From positions 37,867,001 through 37,931,000 of the forward strand of contig NC_083696.1 in NCBI RefSeq assembly GCF_033118175.1: DNA of 64,000 bases, given 5' to 3'. This document shows positions 10,386 through 20,200 of the stretch, piece after piece. The DNA comes from Dama dama (Eukaryota > Chordata > Mammalia > Artiodactyla > Cervidae). The position numbers and the translations under genes were made by a program. The notes beneath the pieces are model-generated. The model ran no database searches, was not told the DNA's origin, and saw only the letters and a program-made list of their open reading frames with translations. Every line of letters starts with the position of its first letter. Within the stretch, counting starts at the first letter, position 1.

Positions 10386-10467
10386 TGGCAGCAACGGGAT
10401 TCAAACCCATGACCCCAAAGAGCCTGGAGCCTTAATCCAGCACCTTAGACCTCTCAGCCATGCCACC
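10386..10467 (-). tRNA. tRNA-Leu(AAG)-like gene or recent pseudogene
   Basis: An 82-base sequence on the minus strand folds as a type II tRNA. The acceptor strands GGTGGCA and TGCTGCC pair with three wobbles, and the A-box-like TGGCTGAGAGG is present. The anticodon arm CTGGA-TTAAGGC-TCCAG has a perfect 5-pair stem with anticodon AAG. A long variable arm and a T arm ATGGG-TTTGAAT-CCCGT follow. Overall it matches mammalian tRNA-Leu(AAG), with about a dozen changes, mostly of CpG-decay type. Pair 7-66 and pair 49-65 both changed from G-C to A-T, which keeps the helices. A TTTT Pol III terminator lies four bases past the 3' end (10381-10378). No encoded CCA or A-tail follows, which argues against reinsertion of a mature tRNA. 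The T-loop C56 is T here, breaking the usual G19-C56 contact and weakening the B box. Function is undecided. Confidence 0.7.
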
Positions 10468-10486
10468 ACTAGCATGATCATCTCTT

Positions 10487-11133
10487 CCACTTCTGGGCAT
10501 ACACACTGAGGAAACCAGATCTGAAAGAGACACGTGCACCCCAATGTTCATCGCAGCACTGTTTATAATAGCCAGGACATGGAAGCAACCTAGATGCCCA
10601 TCAGCAGATGAATGGATAAGGAAGCTGTGGTACATATACACCATGGAATATTACTCAGCCATTAAAAAGAATTCATTTGAACCAGTCCTATTGAGATGGA
10701 TGAAGCTGGAGCCCATTATACAGAGTGAAGTAAGCCAGAAAGATAAAGAACATTACAGCATACTGACACATGTATATGGAATTTAGAAAGGTGATAACGA
10801 TAACCCTATATGCAGAACAGAAAAAGAGACACAGAAACACAGAACAGACTTTTGAACTTTGTGGGAGAATGTGAGGGTGGGATATTTGAAAAGAACAGCA
10901 TGTATACTATCTATGGTGAAACAGATCACCAGCCCAAGTGGGATGCACGAGACAAGTGCTCGGGCCTGGTGCACTGGGAAGACCCAGAGGAATCGGGTGG
11001 AGAGGGAGGTGGGAGGGGGGATCGGGATTGGGAATACATGTAAATCCATGGCTGATTCATATCAATGTATGACAAAACCCACTGGGAAAAAAAAATAATA
11101 ATAATAAAAATTAAAAAAGAAAAAAAAAAAAAA
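10487..11133 (+). mobile_element. 5'-truncated L1 (end of ORF2, 3' UTR, A-rich tail)
   Basis: Begins inside the ORF2 C-terminal coding region (CCACTTCTGGGCATACACAC), reaches the ORF2 stop at about 10786 and continues through the G-rich 3' UTR to an A-rich tail with (AAT)n. The coding stretch (about 80 codons from 10544) is nearly identical in sequence to the L1s at 3022 and 7333. No TSD was found. Confidence 0.92.
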
Positions 11134-11445
11134 GACAGATGCCTTTAGAAACAAACATTTAACATGAATAACATTAAATATATGAGCTCTTAATTTACTT
11201 CAACATATTCTATGACTAAGAGGAAAAAAATGGCTGAACTAATAAGACTGTGATATAGTGTATTGATCAATGATACAGTGTATCATTTTGTTGTTTGTTG
11301 TTCAGTCACTCAGTCATGTCTGACTCTTTGTGACCCCCTGGACTGGAGCAGGCCAATCTTCCCTGTCCTTCACCATTTCCAGGAGCTTGCTCAAACTCAT
11401 GTCCATTGAGTTTTTGGTGATGCAATCCAACTATCTCATCCTCTG

Positions 11446-11763
11446 TCATCCCTTTCTCCTCCGGCCTTCTATCTTTCCCAGCATCAGGGTCTTTAGCAAA
11501 GAGTCAGCTCTTCCCATCAGGTGGCCAAACTGCTGGAGCTTCAGCTTCCGCATCAGTCCTTCCAATGAATATTCAGGACTGATTTCCTTCAGGATTGACA
11601 GTTTTGATCTCCTTGCAGTTGAAGGGACTCTCAAGAGCCTTCTCCAACACCACAGTTCGAAAGCACCAATTGTTCGGTGTTTAGCCTTCTTTATGGTCCA
11701 ACTCTCATATCCATACATGACTACTGGAAAAACCATAGCTTTTACTATACAGAATTTTGTCAT
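11446..11763 (-). pseudogene. BovB polyprotein, C-terminal fragment
   Basis: A 105-codon minus-strand frame with the family's C-terminal block: VVMYGYESWTIKKAKHR, FELWCWRRLLRVP and LKLQQFGHLMGRADSL. It lies downstream of the RT domain. A frameshift separates it from the RT remnant at 11925-12200. Confidence 0.8.
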
Positions 11764-11924
11764 TAAAGTAATGTCTCTGTCCTTTAATATGCTAAGTTTG
11801 TCATAGCTTTTCTTCCAAGGAGCAAGTGTCTTTTAGTTTCATGGCTGCAGTCACCATCTGCAGTGATTTTGGAGCTGAAGAAAATAAAGTCTTTCACTGT
11901 TTCCATTGTTTCTCCATCTATATG

Positions 11925-12200
11925 TCATGAAGTGATGGGACAGGATGCCATGATCTTAGTTTTCTGAATGTTGAGTTTTAAGCCAGCTTTTTCACTCTTA
12001 TCTTTTACCTTCATCAAGAGGCTCTTTAGTTCCTCTTCACTTTCTTCTATAAGGGTGGTATCATCTGCATATCTATGGTTATTGATGTTTCTCCCGGCAA
12101 TCTTGATTCTAGCTTGTGATTTATTCAGCCCAGCTTTCTGCCTGATGTATTCTGCATATAAGTTAAATAAGCAGGGTGACAATATACAATCTTGACACAC
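11925..12200 (-). pseudogene. BovB RT fragment (YADD motif kept)
   Basis: A 91-codon minus-strand remnant of the reverse transcriptase: ILSPCLFNLYAEYIRQKAGL, then NNHRYADDTTLIEESEEEL and LNIQKTKIMAS. The catalytic YADD is intact, but the upstream palm motifs are out of frame. Confidence 0.82.
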
Positions 12201-12712
12201 TCCTGTCCCAATTTTGAACCAGTCTGTTGTTCCATGTTCAGTTCTAATTGTTGCTTCCTGACCTGCATACAGATTTCACAGGAGGCAGGTCTGGTATTTC
12301 CATCCCTTTAAGAATTTTCTACAGTTTGTTGTGATCCACACAGTCACTTCAGCATAGTCAATGAAGCAGAAGTAGAAGTATATGTTCTTGTGGAATCCTC
12401 TTGCTTTTTCTATGATCCAACAGATGTTGGCAATTCAATCTCTGGCTCCTCTGCCTTTTCTAAGTCTAGCTTGTACATCTGGAAGTTCTCTGTTCACATA
12501 CTGCTGAAGTCCAGCTTGGAGTATTTTGAGCCTGATCTTAGCAGCATGTGAAATGATGCAATTGTGTAGTAGTTTGAACATTCTTTGACATTGCCCTTCT
12601 TTGGGTTGGAGTGAAAACTGACCTTTTCCAGTCCTGTGGCCATTGCTGAGTTTTCCAAATTCGTGGGCATATTGAGTACAGCACTTTAGCAGCATCATCT
12701 TTCAGGATTGAT

Positions 12713-12795
12713 GGAATTCCACAATGATATGGTGTATTAATTATATACAATAATTACAGCTCAGCTGGAATTCCATAATGATATAGTGTATTAAT
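12713..12795 (+). repeat. 54-base-period partial tandem duplication at the BovB edge
   Basis: GGAATTCCACAATGATATGG at 12713 recurs as GGAATTCCATAATGATATAG at 12767. Each copy joins BovB sequence (GGAATTCCA) to flanking target DNA (TGATATRGTGTATTAAT), so the duplication arose with or after the insertion. Confidence 0.8.
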
Positions 12796-12809
12796 CATTT
12801 CAATAAACT

Positions 12810-12897
12810 TTGTAATAGCTTTATTGAGATATAATTTATCTACCATATAGTTCTCACATTTAAAGTATAAAATTTAATGGGTTTTAGTATATTCACA
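12810..12897 (+). repeat. ancient repeat fragment, probably L1-derived
   Basis: TTTATTGAGATATAATTTAT followed by a TTTAAAGTATAAAATTTAAT-like stretch and TTTAGTATATTCAC matches a common old mammalian repeat that I associate with ancient L1. A related piece is at 40595-40765. Family uncertain. Confidence 0.4.
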
Positions 12898-12898
12898 C

Positions 12899-13178
12899 GG
12901 AGAAGGCAATGGCAACCCACTCCAGTACTCTTGCCTGGAAAATCCCATGGGCGGAGTAGCCTGGTAGGCTGAAGTCCATGGGGTCTCGAAGAGTGGGACA
13001 CGACTGAGCAACTTCACTTTCACTTTTCACTTTCGTGCATTGGAGAAGGAAATGGCAACCCACTCCAGTGTTCTTGCCTGGAGAATCCCAGGGACGGGGG
13101 AGCCTGGTGGGCTGCCATCTATGGGGTCGCACAGAGTCGGACACGACTGAAGCGACTTAGCCGCAGCAGCAGCAGCAG
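12899..13178 (+). mobile_element. Bov-A2 SINE (dimer of Bov-A) with (AGC)n tail
   Basis: Two Bov-A units (12899-13010 and about 13042-13150), each with GAAATGGCAACCCACTCCAG or a near match, are joined by the linker ACTTCACTTTCACTTTTC. The element ends in an (AGC)n run at 13162-13178. Confidence 0.94.
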
Positions 13179-14369
13179 TGTCCTATATCAGGCAGAAATC
13201 TGAGAGTGTTCCGGCAGGCTGTCCTACCACAGTGATTACCAAAGCAAATTAACAGGATGAATACAGGTGGGAAAGCAGAGCTGAGTAGGTGAAAGGAGTG
13301 AGGGCTGAGATCAGAAAGAGTTAATCAGCGTATAACGCCAAGTTCAAACCAGAGCAACTAGGAGAACCAGATTCTAGGACCCAATTCGAGATCGAACTAC
13401 TAGAACAAGACAAAGAAGCCAACGCTTACACTAGGCTGTTGTCCGGCTCTCCCTCTGCTTTAGCTGGCCGCACACCTAGAACTGCCTGGACTCAGCATCT
13501 CACCCTGTGAACTAAACAGTTAGCTCTTAATTTATCCGCCATCTCCATGAACAGTATATGGGGGTGGAGCTGGAACAGAGATTGAGAGAGAGAGAGAATA
13601 ATATTTATTGAACAACCAAACTCTATCACACACCGAAAGGGCAATTCCTATTTGAAAACTACCCCCATGGCTTAGTTATTTTGGTTTATCTTTCCTTTGC
13701 ACTCCTGTAGCCTGGCAAAAAGAGTAGAAGAAATGGAAGCAATTACAGGTGCTTTATAAATACTGCAGCATAATAAAGGCGGTTGGTGGAGTGGGTAAAG
13801 ACATGTTTTCAAGACATCAGTTATTTATACAGTTTTTGAAATTTGAGATATGGCCTTTTGCAGGTTCATCAGTCAGCCGAATTGGGAGCAAAGAGATTTT
13901 GAGTTTCCAAATTCTCCTTGAGGGCCCTTCCCAGAGCCCTTGGTGGGCATTCTTTGTCTACTGAGCTTTCCTGCTGTATCCGTCACTCCTTGCTTGGTGG
14001 AATTCGAAGTGGTAACATAAAACCCAGGGAAAGGAACCAGTTTTTAATACCCAAACCACCAAGTCTGAATCTGAGTTTGTAAGCCTCCAAGGCTTTATAA
14101 AGCGAGAGGATAACGTCAGCTTAGGACTTACCTCAAACCACGAGACATTTAAATTCTGATTTATGATGTAGGCTGGATCAACACAAGCTATCAAGAAGTC
14201 TCATGTTCCATCCCTGTTTTTATAAATGTAAAGTTAAAGTCAAAGGACTGAACCTGCCTGGTTAATGGAATAGATTGTGGAGCTGACAGAGGTAGTTGGA
14301 GGTCAAAGGAACAGACCAGCACAACTTATGTTTCCTTCTCAGATTTGCCCACAATTGCAAAATGATCAC
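13179..14369. other. unique-looking stretch, no feature recognised
   Basis: About 1.2 kb with no SINE, LINE or coding signature I can identify. It contains a short GAGAGAGAGAGA run near 13585. Frames are short (up to 78 codons) and featureless. Confidence 0.6.
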
Positions 14370-14570
14370 ACTTACCAGGTGGCACAGTGGTAAAGAATTC
14401 ACCTGCCAATGTAGGAGATGCAGGTTTGATCCCTGGGTCAGGAACATCTTCTGGAGGAAGAAATGGCTACCCACCCCAGTATTCTCCCCTGGAAAATCCC
14501 ATGGACAGAAGAGCCTGGTGGGCTGCAGTCCATGGGGTCACAAAGAGTAGGACACGACTCAGTATGCACA
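14370..14570 (+). mobile_element. Bov-tA SINE
   Basis: Head with CCAGGTGGCACAGTGGTAAA and GGTTTGATCCCTGGGTCAGG, then a Bov-A unit ending AGTAGGACACGACTCAGTAT and a CA-rich tail. Confidence 0.9.
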
Positions 14571-15008
14571 CACATACACATAAAATGACCATAATCAGAC
14601 TCCTCTTACTCTCTTAGGGTCTTCAGCCCCAGTCAGGAGGAGACTCTGCCTTGGACCTTGCACTCAGAGGGCCATGTTTTGACCCTACCGCTAAGGGGGA
14701 GGACATAGGGTCAAGGGGAATATGCCCACCTGGAACCCATGCCTGCCCTCTAGACATTTCTCCATGGAGCCCTGGAATTCCTGGCACAAATGCCCCTGAG
14801 ACCACTTTCCAGTCTTGGACAGTTTTCTTCCAAGACTCTCCTCCCAAATGTTGACTAAACCACAAATATGGTTACCAATTTCCCAACCACTGAGCAAAGG
14901 ATGTCTGTAATCAGAGTATGTGACTGGAGCTTGATCATGGGTTGTGTCTGCGTAACTATATGTGTGCCAGTTGAATGTTTCAAAGATGAGATAGATCTGG
15001 TTAAAGGT
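14571..15008. other. no feature recognised
   Basis: About 440 bases of mixed sequence between two Bov-tA elements. Opposing frames of 67-80 codons overlap each other and carry no known domain. Confidence 0.5.
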
Positions 15009-15018
15009 AAGAAGATGA

Positions 15019-15237
15019 CAGGGGGCTTCCCAGGTGGCTCAGTGGTAAAGAATTCACCTGCAATTCAGGAGACCTGGGTTCAATCCCTGGGTCAGGAAGA
15101 TCCTCTGGAGGAGGGCATGGCAACCCACTCCAGTATTCTTGCCTGGGAAATCTCAAGGACAGAGGAGCCTGGTGGACTACAGTTCATGGGGTCGCAAAGA
15201 GTTGGACACGACTGAATGACTGAGCGCACACACATGC
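15019..15237 (+). mobile_element. Bov-tA SINE with TSD
   Basis: Near-consensus: GGCTTCCCAGGTGGCTCAGT head, GGGTTCAATCCCTGGGTCAG, and Bov-A end GAGTTGGACACGACTGAATG with a CA-rich tail. The TSD AAGAAGATGA is at 15009-15018 and 15238-15247. Confidence 0.94.
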
Positions 15238-15805
15238 AAGAAGATGAGAGGAAAGCTGAAGACTGGCTCCTTCTAGGCTGCTAAGGAATCCCAGAATTTA
15301 AATACAATCTAGCCTTCCAGGTCCTGATAAAAATGTACTTGTTAAAATATGAAGCTAGAGCATATTTTATTCAACATTTTTAAAGGCTGAATTATAAATT
15401 TTAAATATTTAGACATATGTATGTGGGCCACCATTTATATTCTTGTCTTGGGCCCCACAAATACTAAAGGAGAGCCTATTTCTACAACTTTTCCTTTTCC
15501 TGGGTCATAAATATACTGGCTATAACTAACAATGGGTGTTTAAAGGCCCTTAGAAACCTCAAGAATATCAAACTATTTTTATTTCTCTCCCTTCAAGTTC
15601 CAAGTCATTGTGGAGAGCAGTCTAGAATTTGTTCAGGTTAATAGCAAAGTCACTCATTACAAAGAGTTACAAAATGTATGGCAAACTGTAAAATCTCCAA
15701 AGCACAGGTATATTTTCAGAAAACTAGGACAATTCTAGCCACTATTAATTTTTCAAATCCATATAACATACTATGCTTCTATGTCCATACTGCCAGAAGA
15801 TCACA
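15238..15805. other. AT-rich stretch, no feature recognised
   Basis: After the right TSD the sequence is AT-rich with no identifiable repeat or coding signature. Confidence 0.5.
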
Positions 15806-16023
15806 AGTATTTTTTTAAAATATTTTATGTCTCTATTGGGCTGCACCGTCTCTTAGCTGCAGCATGGGATCTTCGATCTTCATTGCAGCATGCAAGAACT
15901 TTAGTTGCGGCAGGTGAACTCAGTTTGAAGCATATGGGATCTAGTTCCCTGAACAGAGACCAAACTCAGGCCCCCTACATTGGGTGTGCACAGTCTTAGC
16001 CATTGAATCACCAGAGAAGTCCC
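15806..16023 (-). mobile_element. CHR-type SINE
   Basis: Antisense copy: an A-tail seen as TTTTTTTAAAATATTTTATG, the body with GGGCTGCACCGTCTCTTAGC and GGGATCTAGTTCCCTGAACA, and the head end CACCAGAGAAGTCCC. Confidence 0.85.
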
Positions 16024-16737
16024 AATCATGAGTAATTTTTTATTTATAAAATAAAAATCAGTTGATCTTCCATAATGGGGCATGGTATGTTTATGCCATG
16101 GATGTTCATAACTATCAGTTCAGTTGCTCTGTCGTGTCCAACTCTTTGCAACCCCATGGACTGTAGCATGCCAGGCTTCCCTGTCCATCACTAATTCCTG
16201 GAGTCTACCCAAACGCATGTCCATTGAGTTGGTGATGCCATCCAACTATCTCATCCTCTGTCATCCCCTTCTCCTCCTTCCCTCAATCTTTCCCAGCATC
16301 AGGGTCTTTTCAAATGAGTCAGCTCTAGCACATGAGGTGGCCAAAGTATTGCAGTTTCAGTTTCAACATCAGTCCTTCCAATGAATATTTAGGACTGGTC
16401 TTCTTTAGGATGGACTGGTTGGATCTCCTTGCAGTCCAAGGGACTCTCAAGAGTCTTCTCTAACACCACAGTTCAAAAGCATCAATTCTTCGGTGCTCAG
16501 TTTTCTTTACAGTCCAACTCTCACATCCATACATGACCACTGGAAAAACCATAGCTTTGACTAGATGGACCTTTGTTGGCAAAGTAATGTCTCTGCTTTT
16601 TAATATGCTGTCTAGGTTGGTCATAACTTTCCTTCCAAGGAGTAAGCGGCTATTAATACCATGGTTGCAGTCACCATTTGCAGTGATTTTGGAGCCCAGA
16701 AAAATAAAGTCAGCCACTGTTTCCACTGTTTCACCAT

Positions 16738-17157
16738 CTATTTGCCATGAAGTGATGGGACCAGATGCCATGATCTTAGTTTTCTGAATGTTGAGCCAAC
16801 TTTTTCACTCTCCTCTTTCATTTTCATCAAGAGGATCTTTAGTTCTTCACTTTCTGCCATAAGGGTGGTTTCATCTGCATATCTGAGGTTATTGACATTT
16901 CTCCCAGCAATTTTGATTCCAGACTGTGTTTCATCTAGCCCAGTGTTTCTCACGATGTACTCTGTATATAAGTTAAATAAGCAGGGTGACAATATATAGC
17001 CTTGACGTACTCCTTTTCCTGTTTGGAACCAGTCTGTTGTTCCATGCCCAGTTCTAACTGTTGCATCCTGACCTGCATACAGATTTCTCAAGAGGCAGGT
17101 CAGGTGGTCTGGTATTCCCATCTGTTTCAGAATTTTCCACAGTTTATTGTGATCCAC
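16738..17157 (-). pseudogene. BovB RT fragment with a mutated catalytic motif (YADE)
   Basis: A 139-codon minus-strand frame from the palm region: MDHNKLWKILKQMGIPDHL, GVRQGYILSPCLFNLY (motif B; the family normally has GVRQGC), then LRYADETTLMAESEEL. The second catalytic aspartate of YADD is glutamate here. The frame then runs out of register. An intact RT would copy BovB RNA at a nicked target; this one is dead on catalytic grounds alone. Confidence 0.88.
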
Positions 17158-17519
17158 ACAGTCAAAGGCTTTGGCATAGTCAATAAAGCAGAAATAGATG
17201 TTTTTCTGGAACTCTCTTGCTTTTTCGATGATCTAGAGGATGTTGGCAATTTGATCTCTGGTTCCTCTGCCTTTTCTAAAACCAGCTTGAACATCTGGAA
17301 GTTCACAGTTCACATATCGCTAAAGCCTTGCTTGGAGAATTTTGAGCATTACTTTGCTAGCGTGTGAGATGAGTGCAAGTGTGCAGTAGTTTGAGCATTC
17401 TTTGGCATTGCCTTACTTTGGGATTAGAATGAAAACTGACCTTTCCCAGTCCTGTGGCCACTGCTGAGTTTTCCAAATTTGCTGGCATATTGAGTGAAGC
17501 ACTTTCACAGCATCATCTT

Positions 17520-17834
17520 TTAGGATTTGAAATAGCTCAATTGGAATTCCATCACCTCACTAGCTTTGTTCATAGTGATGCTTCCTAAGGCCCACTTGAC
17601 TTCACATTCCAGGATGTCTGGCTCTAGGTGAGTGTGAGTGATCACACCATCATGATTATCTGGGTCATGAAGATCTTTTTTGTACAGTTCTTCTGTGTAT
17701 TCTTGCCACCTCTTCTTAATATCTTCTGCTTCTCTTAGGCCCATACCATTTCTGTCCTTTATTGAGCCCATCTTTGCATGAAATATTCCCTTGGTATCTC
17801 TAATTTTCTTGAAGAGATCTCTAGTCTTTCCCAT
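17520..17834 (-). pseudogene. BovB polyprotein, region upstream of the RT palm
   Basis: A 104-codon minus-strand frame matching the linker between endonuclease and RT: MGKTRDLFKKIRDTKGIFHA, DIKKRWQEYTEELYKKDLHD and LECEVKWALGSITMNKAS. It is separated from the RT remnant at 16738-17157 by decayed sequence. No endonuclease remains. Confidence 0.82.
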
Positions 17835-18145
17835 TCTACTCTTTTCCTCTATTTCTTCCCACTGATCACTGAGGAAGGCTTTCTTATCTCTCCTTGTTAT
17901 TCTTTGGAACTTATAACTAACTATAAGATAATGTAATAAGAACTGTCATAGAAATGTGCCTGTGAAGCTGTATAACAGGGACTTTAAAGTACACAGTTAA
18001 AAGCAGCCAAGAAGAGGCTCACTAAACCTGGGGACTGGACAACCTAAGAACCTGCACAGTAAGTGAAAATAGACCCAGGTATGTCACCATGAAGTTCTGG
18101 AACACCAGGGGAAAGAGAGATTTATAAAAGCTTCTCAAAAGAAAA

Positions 18146-18210
18146 TACTACAATATTGTAAAGTCATCAGCTTCCAATTAAAATAAATTAATCAATTTAA
18201 AAAAAAGAAA
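18146..18210 (+). mobile_element. very short L1 3' tail
   Basis: TACTACAATATTGTAAAGTC followed by CTTCCAATTAAAATAAATTA is the terminal ~55 bases of a ruminant L1 with an A-rich end. Extreme 5' truncation. No TSD established. Confidence 0.7.
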
Positions 18211-18480
18211 AATGTAGCAGATAAACAAAACAATGGTTAAATCTCAGAAAAATACATACTTGTGCAAGGAAAGAAGAAAATTACAGTACTCTATGTGACT
18301 CCGCCATGAATAGGATTTACAGACTCACATTAATTTAAAGACTGATGATAGATCTAACCAAAATTATATGTTTGTTTTGGGAGAATGGAAATATTAATAT
18401 TGTGCATGTATTTGCTGGTAGAAGAGTGACAGGGATGAAAATCTACATCTTTCATAAGTGGCAGATTATTATAATGTGTA

Positions 18481-18690
18481 GGCTTTCCTGGTGGCTCAGT
18501 CAGTAAAGAATCTGCCTGCAATGCAAGAGACCTGGGTTCGATCCCTGGGTTGGGAAGATCCTCTGGAGGAGGGCATGGCAACCCACTCCAGTATTCTTGC
18601 CTAGAGAATCCCCATGGACAAAGGAGCCTGGCGGGCTGCAGTCCATGGGGTCACAAAGAGTCGGACATGACTGAGTGACTAAGCACACTT
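18481..18690 (+). mobile_element. Bov-tA SINE
   Basis: Near-consensus head and unit (CTGGTGGCTCAGTCAGTAAA; GGGTTCGATCCCTGGGTTGG; AGTCGGACATGACTGAGTGA). ATGTGTA occurs on both sides (about 18474-18480 and just after 18690) and may be the TSD. Confidence 0.92.
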
Positions 18691-18754
18691 TATGTGTAAA
18701 ACTGAAAAATCAAAAATGGTACTATGCACAGATTACTTAGATACATGGTGGTAA

Positions 18755-18945
18755 ATATTTTTAAGACTATTTTTAATGTGAATCATTTTTAGTATTTATT
18801 GAATTTGTTACAATATAGTTTCTGTTTTAATTTTCACTTTTTTTGGCTGCAAGGCACAAGGTTTCTTAACTCCATGACCAGGCATTGACCCACAGCCCCT
18901 TCACTGAAAGGTGAAGTTCATCACAAGATTCTCAGGGACGTAAAT
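18755..18945 (-). mobile_element. CHR-type SINE, diverged
   Basis: Carries the 3' segment TTATTGAATTTGTTACAATA and TTTTTTTGGCTGCAAGGCAC seen again at 41854-42034, so both belong to the same SINE subfamily. The head end is poorly preserved. Confidence 0.65.
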
Positions 18946-19239
18946 CCTCTTTTAAAAAAAAACACAAAACTTAGAGTTGAAAGTGGTCACCTCTGGGAAA
19001 CAGGGTATCAGAGACAGTATGGAGAAGGGGCATGGACTTCTGTGTGACATAATTCATTCTGTAGAGATGGTTGATACTTTAAACTATGAGCATACATAAC
19101 TTTGATTTAAACTACATCTTTTTAAAAATCTGGATTTTAAAAGCTTTTTGTTGGAGGAAAAAATAAGTGAGAGGGCTTCACCAGATGACAGTCAAAATAT
19201 TTAAATGCATACATGGTTTCTTAGTGGGAAAAGTTTACT

Positions 19240-19690
19240 TTCACATACACAATCTGACAAAATTCTACCAGCTTTTCCCTGCGATAGGTTATTATCACCC
19301 TCATTTTATAGATTAAGAAATTCAGGTTTAGGGATGTGAAATGCTTTGTCAAAGTCCACACTCGGGACTCCCTTAGTGATTCAGAGACTAAGACTCTGCA
19401 CTCCCAGTGCAGGGGGTCCAGGTTCCATCCCTGGTCAGATCCCACAGGCCACAACTAAGAGTTCACACGCCACAACTGAAGATCCCACAGGCTGCACCTA
19501 AAGGTCCAGCATGTTCTTCATGTCATAATGAAGGCTGAAGACCCCACAGGTGCAGCTATGACCTGGCACAGCCAAGTAAATAAATTTAAAAAAAAACAAT
19601 CAAGTTCACATGCAAGGATGTGGCCAAAGTGAGATGGGACCACAGGTCTTCTGACTCAGGTCCTTCCTCTGTGCCATGGCTGCCTTCTAA
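19240..19690 (+). mobile_element. MIR SINE, split by a CHR element
   Basis: The left part (19240-19363) has the MIR-like CCTCATTTTATAGATTAAGA followed by TTCAGGTTTAGGGATGTGAA. The right part resumes at about 19597 with CAAGTTCACATGCAAGGATG and ends in CTTCTGACTCAGGTCC. The CHR at 19364-19596 interrupts it. Confidence 0.65.
19364..19596 (+). mobile_element. CHR-type SINE inserted in a MIR
   Basis: Starts GGGACTCCCTTAGTGATTCA, B-box-like GGTTCCATCCCTGGTC, body with repeated CCACAACT modules, ending GGCACAGCCAAGTAAATAAA and an A-run. The flanks CAAAGTCCACAC and TCAAGTTCACAT look like a diverged TSD. Confidence 0.88.
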
Positions 19691-19779
19691 AGCAGTTCTT
19701 TGAGCTTAGGGTATTTTGTAAATGCAGGGCTGCCTTATTCTTAGGGTATTAGTGGGAATGGAGGTATTTGGCATTACAG

Positions 19780-19870
19780 AAGGGAAGCACTTTGCAGATA
19801 ATCTAGCTCAACCCTCTCATTGTACATCTAAGTAATGTGAAGCTCAGAAAAGACTTTTCAGGCCACCAAA
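19780..19870 (+). mobile_element. MIR-like fragment
   Basis: TCATTGTACATCTAAGTAAT and GAAGCTCAGAAAAGACTTTT follow the MIR core order. Short and diverged. Confidence 0.4.
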
Positions 19871-19991
19871 ATATTAAGCGGACAGGAGAAGAATTTCATC
19901 AATAGAAAGCTTAGCTTAAACTTTCTTCAGCTTCTGAGGTCCAGAAGCCTTTGTATCATTCTGACAAGGAAGGATCTATTTTATCTTGAAA

Positions 19992-20200
19992 AGTGAAAGT
20001 GTTAGTCGCTCAGTCATGTCTGACTTTTTGCAACCCCATGGACTGTAGTCCACCAGGCTTCTCTGTCCATGGAGTTCTCCAGGCAAGAGTACTGTAATGG
20101 GTTGCTAAGCCCTCCTCCAGGGGATCTCTCCAGGCCAGGGATCAAACCTGGGTCTCCTGCATTTCAGGCAGATTTTTTTACCATCTGAGCCACAGAAATT
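19992..20200 (-). mobile_element. Bov-tA SINE
   Basis: Antisense: GTTAGTCGCTCAGTCATGTC, CAGGCTTCTCTGTCCATGGA, GGGATCAAACCTGGGTCTCC, ending at CATCTGAGCCACAGAAAT. Confidence 0.92.

Larger units (their letters stand above)
11251..12797 (-). mobile_element. BovB fragment, about 1.4 kb, antisense
   Basis: Read on the minus strand it covers BovB from within the RT region to the 3' end (GTTCAGTCACTCAGTCATGT at the left). The 19-base flanking repeat is TGATATAGTGTATTGATCA at 11251-11269 and TGATATAGTGTATTAATCA at 12779-12797 (one mismatch). An extra partial copy of the flank plus the element's 5' edge lies at 12713-12741. Frames are short and broken. Degenerate coding includes RYADDTTLIEES on the minus strand near 12060. 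Confidence 0.9.
16108..17919 (-). mobile_element. BovB fragment, about 1.8 kb, longest in the window
   Basis: Antisense: the 3' end is at the left (CAGTTCAGTTGCTCTGTCGT at 16116) and it extends 5'-ward past the RT domain to about 17911. The 7-base repeat ATAACTA at 16108-16114 and 17913-17919 is a plausible TSD. Coding remnants lie at 16460-16771, 16738-17157 and 17520-17834 in shifting frames. Confidence 0.93.

Noticed and set aside
10487..11133. TSD for the L1 beside the tRNA-like sequence (candidate GAACAGATG upstream and GACAGATG downstream).
   Set aside because: The upstream match lies about 350 bases away, beyond a Bov-tA and the tRNA-like sequence, and is imperfect.
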